Assembly (NCBI RefSeq): GCF_003047265.1
Contig: NZ_PZYY01000005.1
Coordinates: 310,001-374,000, forward strand
Direction: 5' to 3'
DNA from: Nocardioides terrigena
GTDB lineage: Bacteria; Actinomycetota; Actinomycetes; Propionibacteriales; Nocardioidaceae
Length of the DNA stretch: 64,000 nt
Under the pieces are notes generated by a model. That model made no database searches. It worked only from the letters and a program-made list of their open reading frames with translations, and was not told the DNA's origin. Each line of letters starts with the position of its first letter. The first letter of the stretch is position 1. Of this stretch, positions 49,985 to 59,887 are shown piece by piece. The translations under genes and the position numbers were made by a program.

Positions 49985-50596
49985 ATGCGCCTGCCCGTCC
50001 CCGGACCCCGTGACCTCCTCGCCGTGATCGAGAAGGGCGCGGACCAGGTGGACCAGCTCCTCGGGGCCGTGCCACGGGTGCTGGCCCTGCTCGACCAGGC
50101 CGAGGTGCTCCTCGTGCGCGCCTCGGCGGCCGTCGACGCCGTGGAGGCGGTGACCCGCGAGGCCGAGACCGTGGTCGTGCACACTGACTCCGTCGTCGAC
50201 CGGGCCGAGGAGCTCCTCGTCCGCACCGACTCGGTGGTGGGCACGGCCGACGCGCTCGTCAGCCGGTCGGTCCCGTTGCTCGACGCGCTCGAGCCGTCGC
50301 TGGTCAAGCTCCAGCCGACCCTCGACACGCTGGCCGAGACGACCCACCCCGAGGAGGTCGCCGCCCTCGTGCAGCTCATCGACCACCTGCCCGAGCTGAC
50401 CGAGCGCGTCGAGCGGGACGTGCTGCCGGTGATGGCGACGCTGGGCACGGTCGCTCCCGACATCCACGACCTGCTCGAGGTCTCCCGCGAGCTCAACGAC
50501 ATGCTCGCCAAGCTCCCCGGCATGGGCCGGATCAAGCGCCGCATCGACGAGCAGCAGGGCGAGGACGGCACCAGCGCCACGGTCCGCGACGACTGA
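49985..50596 (+). CDS. Coiled-coil protein of unknown function
   Basis: 203-residue, highly acidic, almost wholly helical protein. From residue 10 to 190 it shows heptad-like repeats of Leu, Val and Ala with acidic residues (VLALLDQAEVLLVRASAAVDAVEAVTREAETVVVHTDSVVD as short samples, and similar TDSVV units twice), suggesting a long amphipathic coiled coil. No membrane segment or enzyme motif is present. Such proteins are widespread in actinobacteria without known function. The ATG at 49985 follows TAGGAAG. It converges with the LAL-family regulator, whose stop is 8 bases away. Confidence 0.7.
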   Translation: MRLPVPGPRDLLAVIEKGADQVDQLLGAVPRVLALLDQAEVLLVRASAAVDAVEAVTREAETVVVHTDSVVDRAEELLVRTDSVVGTADALVSRSVPLLDALEPSLVKLQPTLDTLAETTHPEEVAALVQLIDHLPELTERVERDVLPVMATLGTVAPDIHDLLEVSRELNDMLAKLPGMGRIKRRIDEQQGEDGTSATVRDD

Positions 50597-50604
50597 GGTC
50601 CGCC

Positions 50605-53448
50605 TCAGTCAGGGGCCTGCCGGGCCAGGGCAGCGGCGAGCTCGGTGCGCGACCGGAACCCCCGCTTGCGGTAGACGCTACTGAGGTGTCGCTCGATCGT
50701 CTTGGGACTCAGGAAGAGCGAGGCCCCGATCTCGCGGTTGGAGAGGCCCTGGGCGGCGAGCAGCGCGACGCGGGTCTCCTGGGAGGTCAGCGGCGCCTCG
50801 CCGGGGGTGTGCCGGCGGTGGGCCGTGGCCCCGGTGGCCGCCAGCTCCCGCGCGGCGAGGTCGGACCAGTGGTCGAGGTCCATGGCGGCGAAGGCGCGAG
50901 CCGCCGCGTCGAGCTGCTCGCGGGCGACGATCCGCTGTCCGGTGCGTCGCAGCCGCCCGCCGTACGCCAGTCGGGTCCGCGCCTCCTCGAACGGGTCGTC
51001 GGCCGCCGTATGTGCCTCCAGGGCTGCCTCGAACGCGTCCCGGGCCGCGGCGTCGTCCACGGCGCTCCAGCCCTCGCACCGGTGCAGCAGGGCGCGGGAG
51101 AGCGCGGGTGCCGCCGCCGGCGTCGCGGCGGCGTACTGCGCGGTGAGCGCCCGGGCGTCGTCCGTCCGCCCGAGACCGGTGTAGGCCTCCACCAGGAGAG
51201 GCGCGACCCCGAGCGGCTCGCCCGACGATCCCACGCCACCGTCGATCCCGAGACGCGCCTCGAGCAGCTCCACCGTCGCGTCCAGGTCGCCGCGGCAGAC
51301 CGCGCAGAACGCCGCCGTCAGGGCCTGGTGCGCGGCGGCCGTCGTCGTCCCCGCCCGGTCGGTGAGCGTGCGGGCCCGGGCCAACGAGGCGCGGGCGTCG
51401 TCGTGCAGGCCCCGCGCGGCCTGCTGCCACGCGAGTATCTCCTCGGCGACCGCGGCGTCCGCGGCGTACCCCAGGTGCTGTGCCAGCTCGGCGGCCTCGC
51501 CCGCGTCCGCGAACGCGCCGGTGTGGTCGCCCAGCCAGGCCCGGCCGGAGGCCCGGATCGTCAGCAGCGGCACCAGTACGCCGACCGATCCCCGTCGCCG
51601 CAGCTCCTCCAGGCGAGGGGTGCCCGCGGTCACCGCGTGCCCGACCTGCCCGGTGAACGCGCTTGAGATCGCCATCAGCAGCAGCGCCAGGGCGTCGTGC
51701 CGCAGGGCGGGCAGGTCCGCCAGCCGTCGTACGTCGTCGAGCCGGGCCACGCCGGCGACCGGGTCCCCGGTGAGGACGAGGGCGACACCGCCGGTGAAGG
51801 CGGCGAGCAGCTGCTGCTCGGGGTCCGCGATGTCGGCGACCGCGTCGATCCGGTGGGCGCAGTCGACCATCCCGGCGACGTCGTTGAGGCGGAAGCGGGC
51901 CACCGCCAGCTCGGCCAGCACCCGGACCAGGGGCGGGCCGTCGAGCAGGAGGGACGCGGCGTCCAGGTGCTCGACCGACCGGGGGACCGACCCGGCGTAC
52001 TCCTCCAGCATCCCGAGCGTGAAGAGCGCCTCGCCGCGGGCGCGGTCGGGTGCTCCGTCGGCGAGCACCCGGGCCACCAGGCGGCGGACGCGGCTGATGT
52101 CGCCGGCCACGAAGGCGTCGTGGGCGGCACCGGCCAGCCGCCGGGCCGCCAGGTCGTGGTCGTCGGTGAGCGTCGCGGCGCGCTCCAGCGCCGCGGCGGC
52201 CGCGGCGTACCCGAGCCGGTGCCGGTCCATCTCCGCCAGCCGCTCCAGCTCGTCGGCCACCCGGGCGTCGGTGCCGACCGTGGACTCGGCGCGGTGCCAG
52301 GTCCGGGCCCGGTCGCCGGCGGGCAACGCCTCGGCGAGGGCCGCGTGCGCTGCCCGCCGCTCCGCGGGCGTGGCCAGCTCGAGCGCGGTGCTGCGCAGCA
52401 GGGGGTGTCGGAATGCGAGCACCCCGTCCTCCTGCACGAGCACGCCGCGCTCGCGGGCCTCGTCGAGGTGCCGTGCGGCCTCGTCGGGACCGGCGAGGGC
52501 GGCGACAGCGACGGTCCCGGTCGCCGACGACGGGCCCGACAGTGCCAGCAGCAGGACGGCACGCCCGGCCCCGGGCGAGAGCCCGGCCACCGCCGCCTCG
52601 TGCCACCGCCGCACCACCTCGCCGGCGGGCAACGCGTCGGGGATCGGGGCCGTGCCGAGCAGCTGTGCGGCGTCCAGCCGCGCCGACACCTCGAGCAGGG
52701 CGAGGGGGTTGCCGGACGTCTCGGCGATCAGCCGGCCGAGGACCGCGGGGGAGGTGGCGTGCGGGAGCAGGCCCGCGGCGGCGTGGGCCGGGAGTCCGCC
52801 GAGCGTGAGGGCGGGCACGTCGTGCACGAGCCCGGACGGGACCGAGCCCGCGCGGCCGGCCAGCAGGAGGGCGACGGCGTCGGGACCCAGCCGGCGGGCG
52901 GCGAAGAGGACGGCCACCGACGACTCCTCGTCCAGCCACTGCAGGTCGTCGACGACCACCAGGACGGGGCGCCGCTCCGCGGCCGCGGCGAGCAGGGAGA
53001 GGGTCGCCGCCCCGACCAGGAAGCGGTCCGCCGCACCGGCCCGGGGTGACCAGCCGAGCGCGGCCCGCAGCGCGGAGGCCTGTGCCTCGGGCACCTCGGC
53101 CAGCAGGTCGCGCAGCGGGTGCAGCAGCTCCAGCAGGCCGGCGTGGGCGAGGTGGGACTCGGACTCGACCCCGGTCGCGGTCAGCTGGGTGAAGCCGCTC
53201 GCGCGGGACCGGGCGGCGCCGAGCAGCGTCGTCTTCCCCGCCCCGGGGTCGCCCTCGAGGAGCAGCGTGGCGCTCCCGTGGCTCGTGGCCTCCGCCAGCA
53301 GGGCGTCGATCCGGGCGAGCTCCGTCTCGCGCCCCACCAACCCGGGGGTCGGGGTGAGGGATTCCCCGGACGCGACGCGGTCGCTCCCGGTGCGACCTTC
53401 GACCGGTGAGCCGTCGTCCTGAGGAGGCCCTGGTGCTGACATCGACAT
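50605..53448 (-). CDS. LAL-type LuxR family transcriptional regulator with AAA ATPase domain
   Basis: Protein of about 947 residues. The N-terminal ATPase has [13 protein letters not shown], Walker [16 protein letters not shown] and Walker [18 protein letters not shown]. The middle 500 residues are TPR-like helical repeats. The last 65 residues are a LuxR helix-turn-helix ([40 protein letters not shown], partial quote). This is the LAL (large ATP-binding LuxR) architecture of MalT relatives. ATG 53448 or 53442 is likely; a GTG at 53475 is also in frame. The target is unknown; it is divergent from a VOC protein gene 150 bases away and lies inside the cox region. Confidence 0.88.
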   Translation of the reverse strand: MSMSAPGPPQDDGSPVEGRTGSDRVASGESLTPTPGLVGRETELARIDALLAEATSHGSATLLLEGDPGAGKTTLLGAARSRASGFTQLTATGVESESHLAHAGLLELLHPLRDLLAEVPEAQASALRAALGWSPRAGAADRFLVGAATLSLLAAAAERRPVLVVVDDLQWLDEESSVAVLFAARRLGPDAVALLLAGRAGSVPSGLVHDVPALTLGGLPAHAAAGLLPHATSPAVLGRLIAETSGNPLALLEVSARLDAAQLLGTAPIPDALPAGEVVRRWHEAAVAGLSPGAGRAVLLLALSGPSSATGTVAVAALAGPDEAARHLDEARERGVLVQEDGVLAFRHPLLRSTALELATPAERRAAHAALAEALPAGDRARTWHRAESTVGTDARVADELERLAEMDRHRLGYAAAAAALERAATLTDDHDLAARRLAGAAHDAFVAGDISRVRRLVARVLADGAPDRARGEALFTLGMLEEYAGSVPRSVEHLDAASLLLDGPPLVRVLAELAVARFRLNDVAGMVDCAHRIDAVADIADPEQQLLAAFTGGVALVLTGDPVAGVARLDDVRRLADLPALRHDALALLLMAISSAFTGQVGHAVTAGTPRLEELRRRGSVGVLVPLLTIRASGRAWLGDHTGAFADAGEAAELAQHLGYAADAAVAEEILAWQQAARGLHDDARASLARARTLTDRAGTTTAAAHQALTAAFCAVCRGDLDATVELLEARLGIDGGVGSSGEPLGVAPLLVEAYTGLGRTDDARALTAQYAAATPAAAPALSRALLHRCEGWSAVDDAAARDAFEAALEAHTAADDPFEEARTRLAYGGRLRRTGQRIVAREQLDAAARAFAAMDLDHWSDLAARELAATGATAHRRHTPGEAPLTSQETRVALLAAQGLSNREIGASLFLSPKTIERHLSSVYRKRGFRSRTELAAALARQAPD

Positions 53449-53598
53449 CGATCCTAGAGATGCTCGGCCGGTCACTCCGGCATCCCGGCTGGGCCTACGT
53501 CAACACCTGGCAGCACCCGCCGCTGCTGGGGCTGCGGCAACCGCCGCACCGCGACGTCGTACGACGGGATGCGCGCGCCACGGGGGAGGACGGTCGCC

Positions 53599-54144
53599 GT
53601 GCCTGACGCTGCGGCGATCGTCCCCGCCGGGTCCGTCGCCGTCGGGTCCGCCATGGCTGGACCCGCCTTCTCCGGCGTCGTCGACCACCTGGGCCTGTCG
53701 GTCACCGACCTCGACCGCAGCGAGGACTTCTACACCTCCGTCCTCGGCCTGCTCCGCCTCGCCGACTTCGGCCACGCCCGGATCCTCGTCCACCGGCCGA
53801 CGTCGTTCATGCTCGCGCTCGTCCGGCACGAGGGAGGCGACCCCGGGGCGTTCACCGAGCTGCACACCGGGCTCGACCACGTCGGGTTCTCCGTCGGCAG
53901 TCGCGACGAGCTGGTGCGGTGGCAGCACCGGCTGGAGGAGCTCGGTGTCGAGCACACCCCGGTCCGGGACATGGAGTTCGGCCACCACCTCAACTTCCGC
54001 GACCCCGACCGCATAGCCCTGGAGCTCAGCGCCTCCAACGACATCGCCCTGGGGTGGCTCGCCGAGCTCCGGGACCGGGAGATCCCGCGCGAGGAGATCG
54101 ACGCGCGGCTGGGGGACTACCTCGCGTCGCTCGCCCCGACGTGA
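53599..54144 (+). CDS. VOC family (glyoxalase/dioxygenase fold) protein
   Basis: 181-residue protein with paired beta-alpha-beta-beta-beta modules. It carries the metal-site pattern of VOC enzymes: GVVDHLGLSVTDLDRSEDFYTSVLGL (first His), LDHVGFSVGSRDEL (second His) and HHLNFRDPDRIALELSA (Glu). The reaction is unknown; relatives include glyoxalase I, extradiol dioxygenases and resistance proteins. The GTG at 53599 follows GGGGAGG by 9 bases; an upstream ATG at 53569 and a downstream ATG at 53653 are alternatives. It is divergent from the LAL regulator and converges with the ECF sigma gene 7 bases on. Confidence 0.8.
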   Translation: MPDAAAIVPAGSVAVGSAMAGPAFSGVVDHLGLSVTDLDRSEDFYTSVLGLLRLADFGHARILVHRPTSFMLALVRHEGGDPGAFTELHTGLDHVGFSVGSRDELVRWQHRLEELGVEHTPVRDMEFGHHLNFRDPDRIALELSASNDIALGWLAELRDREIPREEIDARLGDYLASLAPT

Positions 54145-54151
54145 GCCGGTG

Positions 54152-54691
54152 CTACGCCGTCTCGATCACGGAAGCCGTCAGCAGGTCGCGCAGCTGCGCC
54201 AGCCCGTCACGCATCCGGGCGGCGGCGGCGCCCGAGGGTGCCTGTGTCAGCATCCCGACCTCGGTGTGGGTCCGTCCGTCGTAGTAGGCGAGCTCGACCG
54301 CCTCGCGGCGGACGTCCGGCAGGAGCGTGAGAGCGGTCCGGAGTGACGGCCTGGACGACTGGTCCCGACCCCTCGGCGCGTCGGAGCGCAGGCGGTCGAC
54401 CGCACGCCGGTGGGTGGTGGCCATGGCCCGGGCGAGGGCGCTGCCCTGCGCCGGGTCGAAGCGAGGGGCGGTCCGCCACATCTCGAGGAACGCCTCCGCG
54501 GCGACCTTCTCCGCCCGGCGCGGGTCGCCGAGGACCTGCAGGGCCAGTCCCAGCACCCGCGGCGCCAGCGCGTCGTACAGCTCGGCGAACGCGGCGGTAT
54601 CAGACCGACCGGCCGCCACCAGCAGTCGGTCGAGGTCCCGCACCCGAGCGCCACGGGGAGGTGGGGAGGGAGAGAAGGGGGTGGCGTCCAT
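54152..54691 (-). CDS. ECF-type RNA polymerase sigma factor
   Basis: 179-residue sigma-70 family protein. Region 2 is at residues 25-90 (DTAAFAELYDALAPRVLGLALQVLGDPRRAEKVAAEAFLEMWRTAPRFD, of which this is a sample) and region 4 at 120-170 with AVELAYYDGRTHTEVGMLTQAPSGAAAARMRDGLAQL. It resembles the SigK/SigL group. Region 4 is slightly shorter than usual, and no anti-sigma gene is adjacent on either side, although SigK-type factors normally have one. The ATG at 54691 follows GAGGA. It is divergent from the OhrR-like MarR gene; three ACAAG repeats lie between them. Confidence 0.85.
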   Translation of the reverse strand: MDATPFSPSPPPRGARVRDLDRLLVAAGRSDTAAFAELYDALAPRVLGLALQVLGDPRRAEKVAAEAFLEMWRTAPRFDPAQGSALARAMATTHRRAVDRLRSDAPRGRDQSSRPSLRTALTLLPDVRREAVELAYYDGRTHTEVGMLTQAPSGAAAARMRDGLAQLRDLLTASVIETA

Positions 54692-54718
54692 GGGGTCCTC
54701 TTCTCCGTCCGTGCATCG

Positions 54719-54763
54719 ACAAGTACCTCGCGCACAAGTGGATTGGGCACAAGGTAGCGCATG
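54719..54763. repeat. Three ACAAG repeats with 15-base period in a divergent promoter
   Basis: ACAAGT at 54719, ACAAGT at 54734 and ACAAGG at 54749 are spaced by exactly 15 bases, with GC at the end of the first two units. They sit between the divergent sigma factor and MarR genes and end just before the possible -10 box of the MarR gene (GAGGAT, 54770-54775). They look like iterated protein-binding sites. Confidence 0.5.
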
Positions 54764-54781
54764 GCGTGCGAGGATGGGCGC

Positions 54782-55240
54782 ATGGCGGAGACCGACGCAC
54801 CGGCACTGTCGGGGACCGACGCCCCGGCGCTCTCGGAGCAGCTCTGCTTCGACCTGTACGCCGCGTCGCGCGCGGTCACGGCCGCCTACCGTCCGGTGCT
54901 GACCGACCTGGGTCTCACCTACCCGCAGTACCTCGTGCTGATCGTGCTGTGGGACGAGGGGTCGTGCACCGTCCGGCACCTGGCCGACGAGCTGCGGCTC
55001 GACCACGGCACCCTCACGCCGCTCCTGCGCCGGATGGAGGTCGGCGGGCTGATCGCCCGCAGGCGCGACAACGCCGACGAGCGCTTCGTCGTCGTCACGC
55101 TCACCGACCGGGGCGACGCACTGCGCCAGCACGCCTCCCGGATCCACTGCGACATGAAGGACGCGCTCGGTCTCGACGAGGCCGAGTTCGCGGCGCTCCA
55201 GACCACCCTGCGCCTGCTCACCGCCCGCGTGGGCGACTGA
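54782..55240 (+). CDS. OhrR-like MarR family regulator
   Basis: 152-residue winged-helix protein. The N-terminal segment [43 protein letters not shown] (sampled) is the signature of the organic-hydroperoxide sensor OhrR, including the reactive Cys near residue 20 and the two Tyr residues that sense its oxidation. The recognition helix is at [20 protein letters not shown] and the wing at [16 protein letters not shown]. OhrR normally sits next to ohr; here no ohr is adjacent, though an OsmC gene is at 25.5 kb, and the neighbour is the cox operon. The ATG at 54782 is 6 bases after GAGGAT. A longer start at 54761 is possible. Confidence 0.82.
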   Translation: MAETDAPALSGTDAPALSEQLCFDLYAASRAVTAAYRPVLTDLGLTYPQYLVLIVLWDEGSCTVRHLADELRLDHGTLTPLLRRMEVGGLIARRRDNADERFVVVTLTDRGDALRQHASRIHCDMKDALGLDEAEFAALQTTLRLLTARVGD

Positions 55241-55285
55241 GTCCCCACCCTCCGGCACTCCAACCTTCCTCCAACCACGCGCACC

Positions 55286-55313
55286 TAGCGTGACGGGCAT
55301 CACAGCCCGTCAC
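55286..55313 (+). promoter_or_regulatory. coxS promoter with 9-base-arm palindrome and Crp-like site
   Basis: TAGCGT (55286-55291) fits a -10 box. It overlaps a perfect inverted repeat GTGACGGGC (55290-55298) / GCCCGTCAC (55305-55313). Nested in it, CGTGACGGGCATCACA (55289-55304) fits CGTGA-N6-TCACA, as at 48651. The position over the transcription start suggests a repressor or a dual regulator. Confidence 0.55.
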
Positions 55314-55334
55314 CTACGTGAAGGCAGGAACTCG

Positions 55335-55820
55335 ATGGCCAGGATCGATCTCACCGTCGACGGAGCAAAGGTCTCCGACGACGTCGAGCCCCGCATGCTC
55401 CTCGTGCAGTACCTCCGCGAGAAGCTCGGCAAGACCGGCACCGTGATCGGGTGCGACACCAGCAACTGCGGCGCCTGCACGGTGCACCTCGACGGCCGGA
55501 GCGTGAAGAGCTGCAACGTGCTCGCCGTCCAGGCCAGCGGCCACGAGGTGACCACGATCGAGGGCCTCGCCGACACCCACGAGGGCGGCGACCTGCACCC
55601 GGTGCAGGAGGCGTTCCGCGAGTGCCACGGCCTCCAGTGCGGCTTCTGCACCCCGGGCATGATCATGCAGGCCGTCGACCTGCTCGCCGAGAACCCGTCG
55701 CCCACCGAGGCCGAGGTCCGCGAGGGCATGGAGGGCAACCTCTGTCGCTGCACGGGCTACCACAACATCGTCAAGAGCGTCCTGCACGCCTCCTCCAGCA
55801 CCGCGGGAGGTGCCCAGTGA
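55335..55820 (+). CDS. coxS: Molybdenum hydroxylase small subunit (CoxS type, 2Fe-2S)
   Basis: 161-residue iron-sulfur subunit of a xanthine-oxidase-family hydroxylase. The plant-ferredoxin-type cluster is bound by Cys40, Cys45, Cys48 and Cys60 (CDTSNCGAC ... C), and the second 2Fe-2S by Cys102, Cys105, Cys137 and Cys139 (CGFC ... CRC). It passes electrons from the molybdenum centre to the FAD subunit. The ATG at 55335 follows AAGGCAGGAA. Its stop overlaps the coxL GTG (GTGA at 55817-55820). Gene order S-L-M is typical of form II clusters, while form I CO dehydrogenases are usually M-S-L. Confidence 0.93.
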   Translation: MARIDLTVDGAKVSDDVEPRMLLVQYLREKLGKTGTVIGCDTSNCGACTVHLDGRSVKSCNVLAVQASGHEVTTIEGLADTHEGGDLHPVQEAFRECHGLQCGFCTPGMIMQAVDLLAENPSPTEAEVREGMEGNLCRCTGYHNIVKSVLHASSSTAGGAQ

Positions 55821-58300
55821 CCGCCGTCGAGGACCGCCCCGACACCTCCGCCAAGGAGATCGGGCGCGACCGCCGCCGCAAGGAGGACCAGCGCCTCATC
55901 ACCGGCCGCACCCGCTGGACCGACAACATCGCGCTCCCGGGCATGCTGCACATGGCGATGGTCCGCAGCCCCTTCGCCCACGCGAGGATCGTCTCCATCG
56001 ACACCGAGGCCGCCAAGGCCTCCGAGAACGTCGTGACCGTGCTGACCGGCGCCGACCTCGGCGAGGCCCAGGGCGTCTGCATCAACGCCTGGGCGATCAC
56101 CACCGACCAGGTCGCCCCGACGCACGTGCCGATGCCGACCGACCGGGTCGCCTTCGCCGGCGAGACCGTCGCGGTCGTGGTGGCCCGCACCATGGCCGCC
56201 GCCCGGGACGCCGCCGAGCTCGTCGACGTCGAGTACGACGAGCTGCCGGCCGCGCTGGACCTCAAGAAGTCCGCGGCGGACGAGGTGCTCGCGCACCCCG
56301 ACCTCGGCACCAACAAGTCCGCCTTCTGGAAGTTCGACTCGGAGGAGGCCGGCACCGGCGGCAACGTCGACCAGGCCATCGAGAAGGCCCGCGGCGACGG
56401 CATCGTCATCGAGCGCGAGTACCGCCAGCAGCGCCTCATCCCGGCGTTCATGGAGCCCCGCTCGACCGTCGTCGACCCGACCGGCGAGCAGATCACCATG
56501 TGGTCGGCGACCCAGATCCCGCACATCCTGCGCTTCGCCCTCGCGGCGACCACCGGGGTGCCCGAGTCCAAGATCCGGGTCATCGCGCCCGACGTGGGCG
56601 GCGGCTTCGGCGGCAAGCTCCAGCAGACGCCGGAGGAGATGATCACCTTCGCGGTGGCCCGCCGGCTCGGCAAGCCGGTGAAGTACACCGAGACCAGGTC
56701 CGAGTCCCTGATGACCGCCCACCACGGGCGTGACCAGTGGCAGAAGCTCACCCTCTCGGCCGAGAAGGACGGCACCGTGACCGGCCTCAAGGTCGAGCTC
56801 ACCGCCGACCTCGGCGCCTACGTGTCCCTCGTCGGCGGCGGCGTGCCGGTGCTCGGCGCGTTCATGTTCAACGCGATCTACAAGTTCCCGGCCTACCAGT
56901 TCAACTGCCAGACGGTCCTCACCAACAAGACGTGGACCGACGCCTACCGCGGCGCCGGGCGACCCGAGGCGACGTACGCCATCGAGCGGCTGATGGACGA
57001 GCTGGCCGCCGAGGTGGGCGTCGACCCGCTGGTGGTCCGCGAGAAGAACTGGATCACCCACGAGGAGTTCCCGTTCACCACCGTCGCCGGGCTCGAGTAC
57101 GACACCGGCAACTACGAGGCCGCGACCGAGAAGGCCAAGGCCAGCTTCGGGTACGACGACCTCCGCGCCGAGCAGAAGCGGCGCCGGGAGGCCGGTGACC
57201 GGATCCAGCTCGGCATCGGCGTCTCGACCTTCACCGAGATGTGCGGCCTCGCCCCCAGCCGGGTGCTCGGCCAGCTCAACTACGGCGCCGGCGGCTGGGA
57301 GTACGCCAGCGTGCGGATGCTCGCCACCGGCAAGGTGGAGATCACCACCGGCACCTCCGCGCACGGCCAGGGCCACGAGACGGCGTTCAGCCAGATCGTC
57401 GCCGACCGCCTCGGGGTCGCCTTCGAGGACGTCGAGATCCTGCACGGCGACACCCAGGTCTCGCACCGCGGCCTCGACACCTACGGCTCGCGCTCGCTCG
57501 TCGTCGGTGGCGAGGCGCTCGTCCGGGCCGCCGACAAGGTGATCGAGAAGGCCAAGCCGATCGCGGCCCACCTGCTCGAGGCCTCGGTGGACGACATCGA
57601 GTTCAGCGCCGGTCGCTTCGGCGTCCGGGGCACCGACCAGGGCCTGGCCATGGCCGACATCGCGATGGCCGCCTTCGCGGCGCACAACCTGCCCGACGGC
57701 GTCGAGGCGAGCCTCGACAGCGACGCGACGTACGACCCGGTCAACTTCAACTACCCCCACGGCACGCACCTGTGCGCGATGGAGGTCGACACCGAGACCG
57801 GCGGCGTGCTGATGCGCAAGTACACCTGCGTCGACGACATCGGGACCGTCATCAACCCGATGATCGTCGAGGGCCAGGTGCACGGCGGCCTCGCCCAGGG
57901 CATCGCCCAGGCGTTGTGGGAGGAGGCGGTGTACGACGACTCCGGGACGCTGGTGTCCGGCTCCTTCGTCGACTACCTGCTGCCCACCTCGGCGGACACG
58001 ATCAGCTTCGACGTGCAGCACAACTCGACGGCGTCGACCACCAACACCCTCGGCACCAAGGGCGTCGGCGAGGCCGGCACCATCGCCTCGACCCCGGCCG
58101 TCGTCAACGCCGTCGTCGACGCGATCCGGCACCTCGGGATCAACGACATCCAGATGCCGTGCACCCCCGAGCGGGTCTGGCGTGCCATCCACGACGTGGG
58201 TGGCAGCGGCACCACGGACACGGAGGGGGCGGCCATGCCGCACTTCGACGAGTCCACCGGCATGCAGGGCACGACGGACCGCACGGACGGAGCAAGCTGA
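55817..58300 (+). CDS. coxL: Form II CoxL-type molybdenum hydroxylase large subunit
   Basis: 827-residue catalytic subunit carrying the molybdopterin cytosine dinucleotide. The active-site loop is AYRGAGR (about residues 376-382), which defines form II; true CO dehydrogenase (form I) has AYxCSFR, whose Cys binds copper. The catalytic Glu lies in KGVGEAGT near residue 752, and the cofactor contacts include VGGGFGGK and [11 protein letters not shown]. Form II enzymes have not been consistently shown to oxidise CO, so an aldehyde, N-heterocycle or other organic substrate is possible. The C-terminal tail of about 40 residues ([10 protein letters not shown]...) is low complexity. Its stop overlaps the coxM start. 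Confidence 0.92.
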   Translation: MTAVEDRPDTSAKEIGRDRRRKEDQRLITGRTRWTDNIALPGMLHMAMVRSPFAHARIVSIDTEAAKASENVVTVLTGADLGEAQGVCINAWAITTDQVAPTHVPMPTDRVAFAGETVAVVVARTMAAARDAAELVDVEYDELPAALDLKKSAADEVLAHPDLGTNKSAFWKFDSEEAGTGGNVDQAIEKARGDGIVIEREYRQQRLIPAFMEPRSTVVDPTGEQITMWSATQIPHILRFALAATTGVPESKIRVIAPDVGGGFGGKLQQTPEEMITFAVARRLGKPVKYTETRSESLMTAHHGRDQWQKLTLSAEKDGTVTGLKVELTADLGAYVSLVGGGVPVLGAFMFNAIYKFPAYQFNCQTVLTNKTWTDAYRGAGRPEATYAIERLMDELAAEVGVDPLVVREKNWITHEEFPFTTVAGLEYDTGNYEAATEKAKASFGYDDLRAEQKRRREAGDRIQLGIGVSTFTEMCGLAPSRVLGQLNYGAGGWEYASVRMLATGKVEITTGTSAHGQGHETAFSQIVADRLGVAFEDVEILHGDTQVSHRGLDTYGSRSLVVGGEALVRAADKVIEKAKPIAAHLLEASVDDIEFSAGRFGVRGTDQGLAMADIAMAAFAAHNLPDGVEASLDSDATYDPVNFNYPHGTHLCAMEVDTETGGVLMRKYTCVDDIGTVINPMIVEGQVHGGLAQGIAQALWEEAVYDDSGTLVSGSFVDYLLPTSADTISFDVQHNSTASTTNTLGTKGVGEAGTIASTPAVVNAVVDAIRHLGINDIQMPCTPERVWRAIHDVGGSGTTDTEGAAMPHFDESTGMQGTTDRTDGAS

Positions 58301-59154
58301 TGATCCCCACCCAGTTCGAGTACCTCGCGCCCACCAGCGTCGAGGACGCCCTGGCGGCGCTCGCCCAGCACGGGGACGAGGCCAAGGTGATCGCCGGCGG
58401 GCAGAGCCTGCTCCCGGTGCTGCGGATGCGGCTCAACGCCCCCGAGGTGGTCATCGACCTCGGCGGCATCGAGGGCCTGCGCGGCGTCCGCGAGGACGGT
58501 GACGCCCTCGTCATCGGCGCCATGACCACGCACCACGCCGTGCTGCACGACCCGTTGGTCGGCCAGCACGCGGCGCTCCTGGTCAAGGCCGAGCACCAGC
58601 TCGCCGACGCCCAGATCCGGCACCGCGGCACGATCGGCGGCGCGCTGGCGCACGCCGACCCGGCCGGTGACCTGGGGGCCCCGTCGCTGGCGCTCGGCGC
58701 CGAGTTCGTCATCGCCGGACCCGGCGGGACCCGCACGGTCGCGGCCGACGACTTCTTCGTCGACCTCTTCGAGACCGCGATCGCCGAGGGTGAGCTGCTC
58801 ACCGAGATCCGGGTGCCCAAGCACACCGGCTGGGGCGCGCACTACGAGAAGTTCGTGCGCGTCGCCCACCAGTGGCCGATCGTGGCCGTCGCCGCCGCGG
58901 TGCGGGTCGAGGGAGGCACGATCGCCGAGGCCCGGGTGGGCCTGACCAACATGGGGTCCACCCCGCTCCGGGCCCGCGCGGTCGAGGAGGCGCTGGTCGG
59001 GCAGCCCGCCACCGAGGACGCCGTGGCCACGGCCGCGGCCCGTGCCGCCGAGGGCACCAACCCGCCCTCCGACCTCAACGGTGCCGCCGACTACCGCACC
59101 CACCTGGCCAAGGTCCTGACCCGGCGCGCCGTGCTCGCCGCCGCGGGGGCGTGA
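58300..59154 (+). CDS. coxM: Molybdenum hydroxylase FAD subunit (CoxM type)
   Basis: 284-residue flavoprotein subunit that passes electrons from the 2Fe-2S clusters to the acceptor, often quinone via CoxG. The two FAD motifs are AGGQSLLPVLRMRL (residues 32-45) and RHRGTIGGALAHADPAGD (about 108-125). The N-terminal FEYLAPTSVEDALAAL is standard. The C-terminal CO_deh_flav_C domain holds RVGLTNMGSTPLRARAVEEAL. The ATG at 58300 shares one base with the coxL stop, and the next gene begins 4 bases after its own stop. Confidence 0.93.
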   Translation: MIPTQFEYLAPTSVEDALAALAQHGDEAKVIAGGQSLLPVLRMRLNAPEVVIDLGGIEGLRGVREDGDALVIGAMTTHHAVLHDPLVGQHAALLVKAEHQLADAQIRHRGTIGGALAHADPAGDLGAPSLALGAEFVIAGPGGTRTVAADDFFVDLFETAIAEGELLTEIRVPKHTGWGAHYEKFVRVAHQWPIVAVAAAVRVEGGTIAEARVGLTNMGSTPLRARAVEEALVGQPATEDAVATAAARAAEGTNPPSDLNGAADYRTHLAKVLTRRAVLAAAGA

Positions 59155-59158
59155 GCGG

Positions 59159-59860
59159 ATGGAGCTGACACACCGGTTCACCGTCCCGACCGGCGTCGAG
59201 GAGACCTGGGCCCACTTCGAGGACATCGCCTCCGTGGCGGAGTGCTTCCCCGGTGCCCAGGTGACCTCGGCGGACGGCGACTCGTTCGCCGGGTCGGTCA
59301 AGGTCAAGCTGGGTCCGATCGCCCTCGTCTACAACGGCAGCGGCACCTTCGTGGAGAAGGACGAGGAGGCCAAGCGCTTCGTCGTCGACGCCAAGGGCAA
59401 GGACAAGCGCGGCAACGGCACGGCGGGCGCCCATGTCACGGTCTCGATGGCCGACGCGGACGGCTCCACCGACGTGTCCGTCCAGACCGACCTGGCGATC
59501 ACCGGCAAGCCCGCGCAGTTCGGGCGCGGTGTCATGCAGGACGTCTCGGACAAGCTGCTCGGCCAGTTCGTCGCCTGCCTCGAGCAGCGGCTGACCGGTG
59601 GCGACGAGCCGGACGACGTACCGCAGCCGGTGGTGGCTGCCGCCCCCGCGGCGGCGGCCGAGGACGGGCCTCCGGCCGCGGAGCCTCCCCCTCCTGCTCC
59701 GCGGCCGGTCCCGCCGCCGCGACCCCAGCAGCCGCCCGCCCAACCGGAGGCCCTCGACCTCGGCAGCGCCGTCCTGCCCGTGCTCGCCCGGGCCTACTGG
59801 AAGCAGGGGGTCGGCGCGCTGGTGGTCCTCGCCCTGCTGTGGAGGCTGCTGCGCCGGTGA
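59159..59860 (+). CDS. coxG: CoxG-like SRPBCC protein with C-terminal membrane anchor
   Basis: 233-residue protein. Residues 1-150 are an SRPBCC/START-like domain of the CoxG (carbon monoxide dehydrogenase subunit G) family: ELTHRFTVPTGVEETWAHFEDIASVAECFPGAQV at the start and LLGQFVACLEQRL at the end. A Pro/Ala-rich linker (PPPAPRPVPPPRPQQPPAQP) leads to a membrane helix at the very C-terminus (GALVVLALLWRLLRR). CoxG anchors the hydroxylase to the membrane and has been linked to quinone delivery. The ATG at 59159 follows the coxM stop by 4 bases; it is the last gene of the coxSLMG operon. Confidence 0.88.
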   Translation: MELTHRFTVPTGVEETWAHFEDIASVAECFPGAQVTSADGDSFAGSVKVKLGPIALVYNGSGTFVEKDEEAKRFVVDAKGKDKRGNGTAGAHVTVSMADADGSTDVSVQTDLAITGKPAQFGRGVMQDVSDKLLGQFVACLEQRLTGGDEPDDVPQPVVAAAPAAAAEDGPPAAEPPPPAPRPVPPPRPQQPPAQPEALDLGSAVLPVLARAYWKQGVGALVVLALLWRLLRR

Positions 59861-59887
59861 TCTTGCCCGGTGTGGGAATCTGAGGGC

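Noticed and set aside
55757-58243. An 828-codon open frame antisense to coxL
   Set aside because: Same artefact of high GC in the third codon position; no recognisable motif, and the sense gene carries all cofactor motifs.
55335-59860. Classical form I carbon monoxide dehydrogenase
   Set aside because: CoxL has AYRGAGR instead of AYxCSFR and the gene order is S-L-M.
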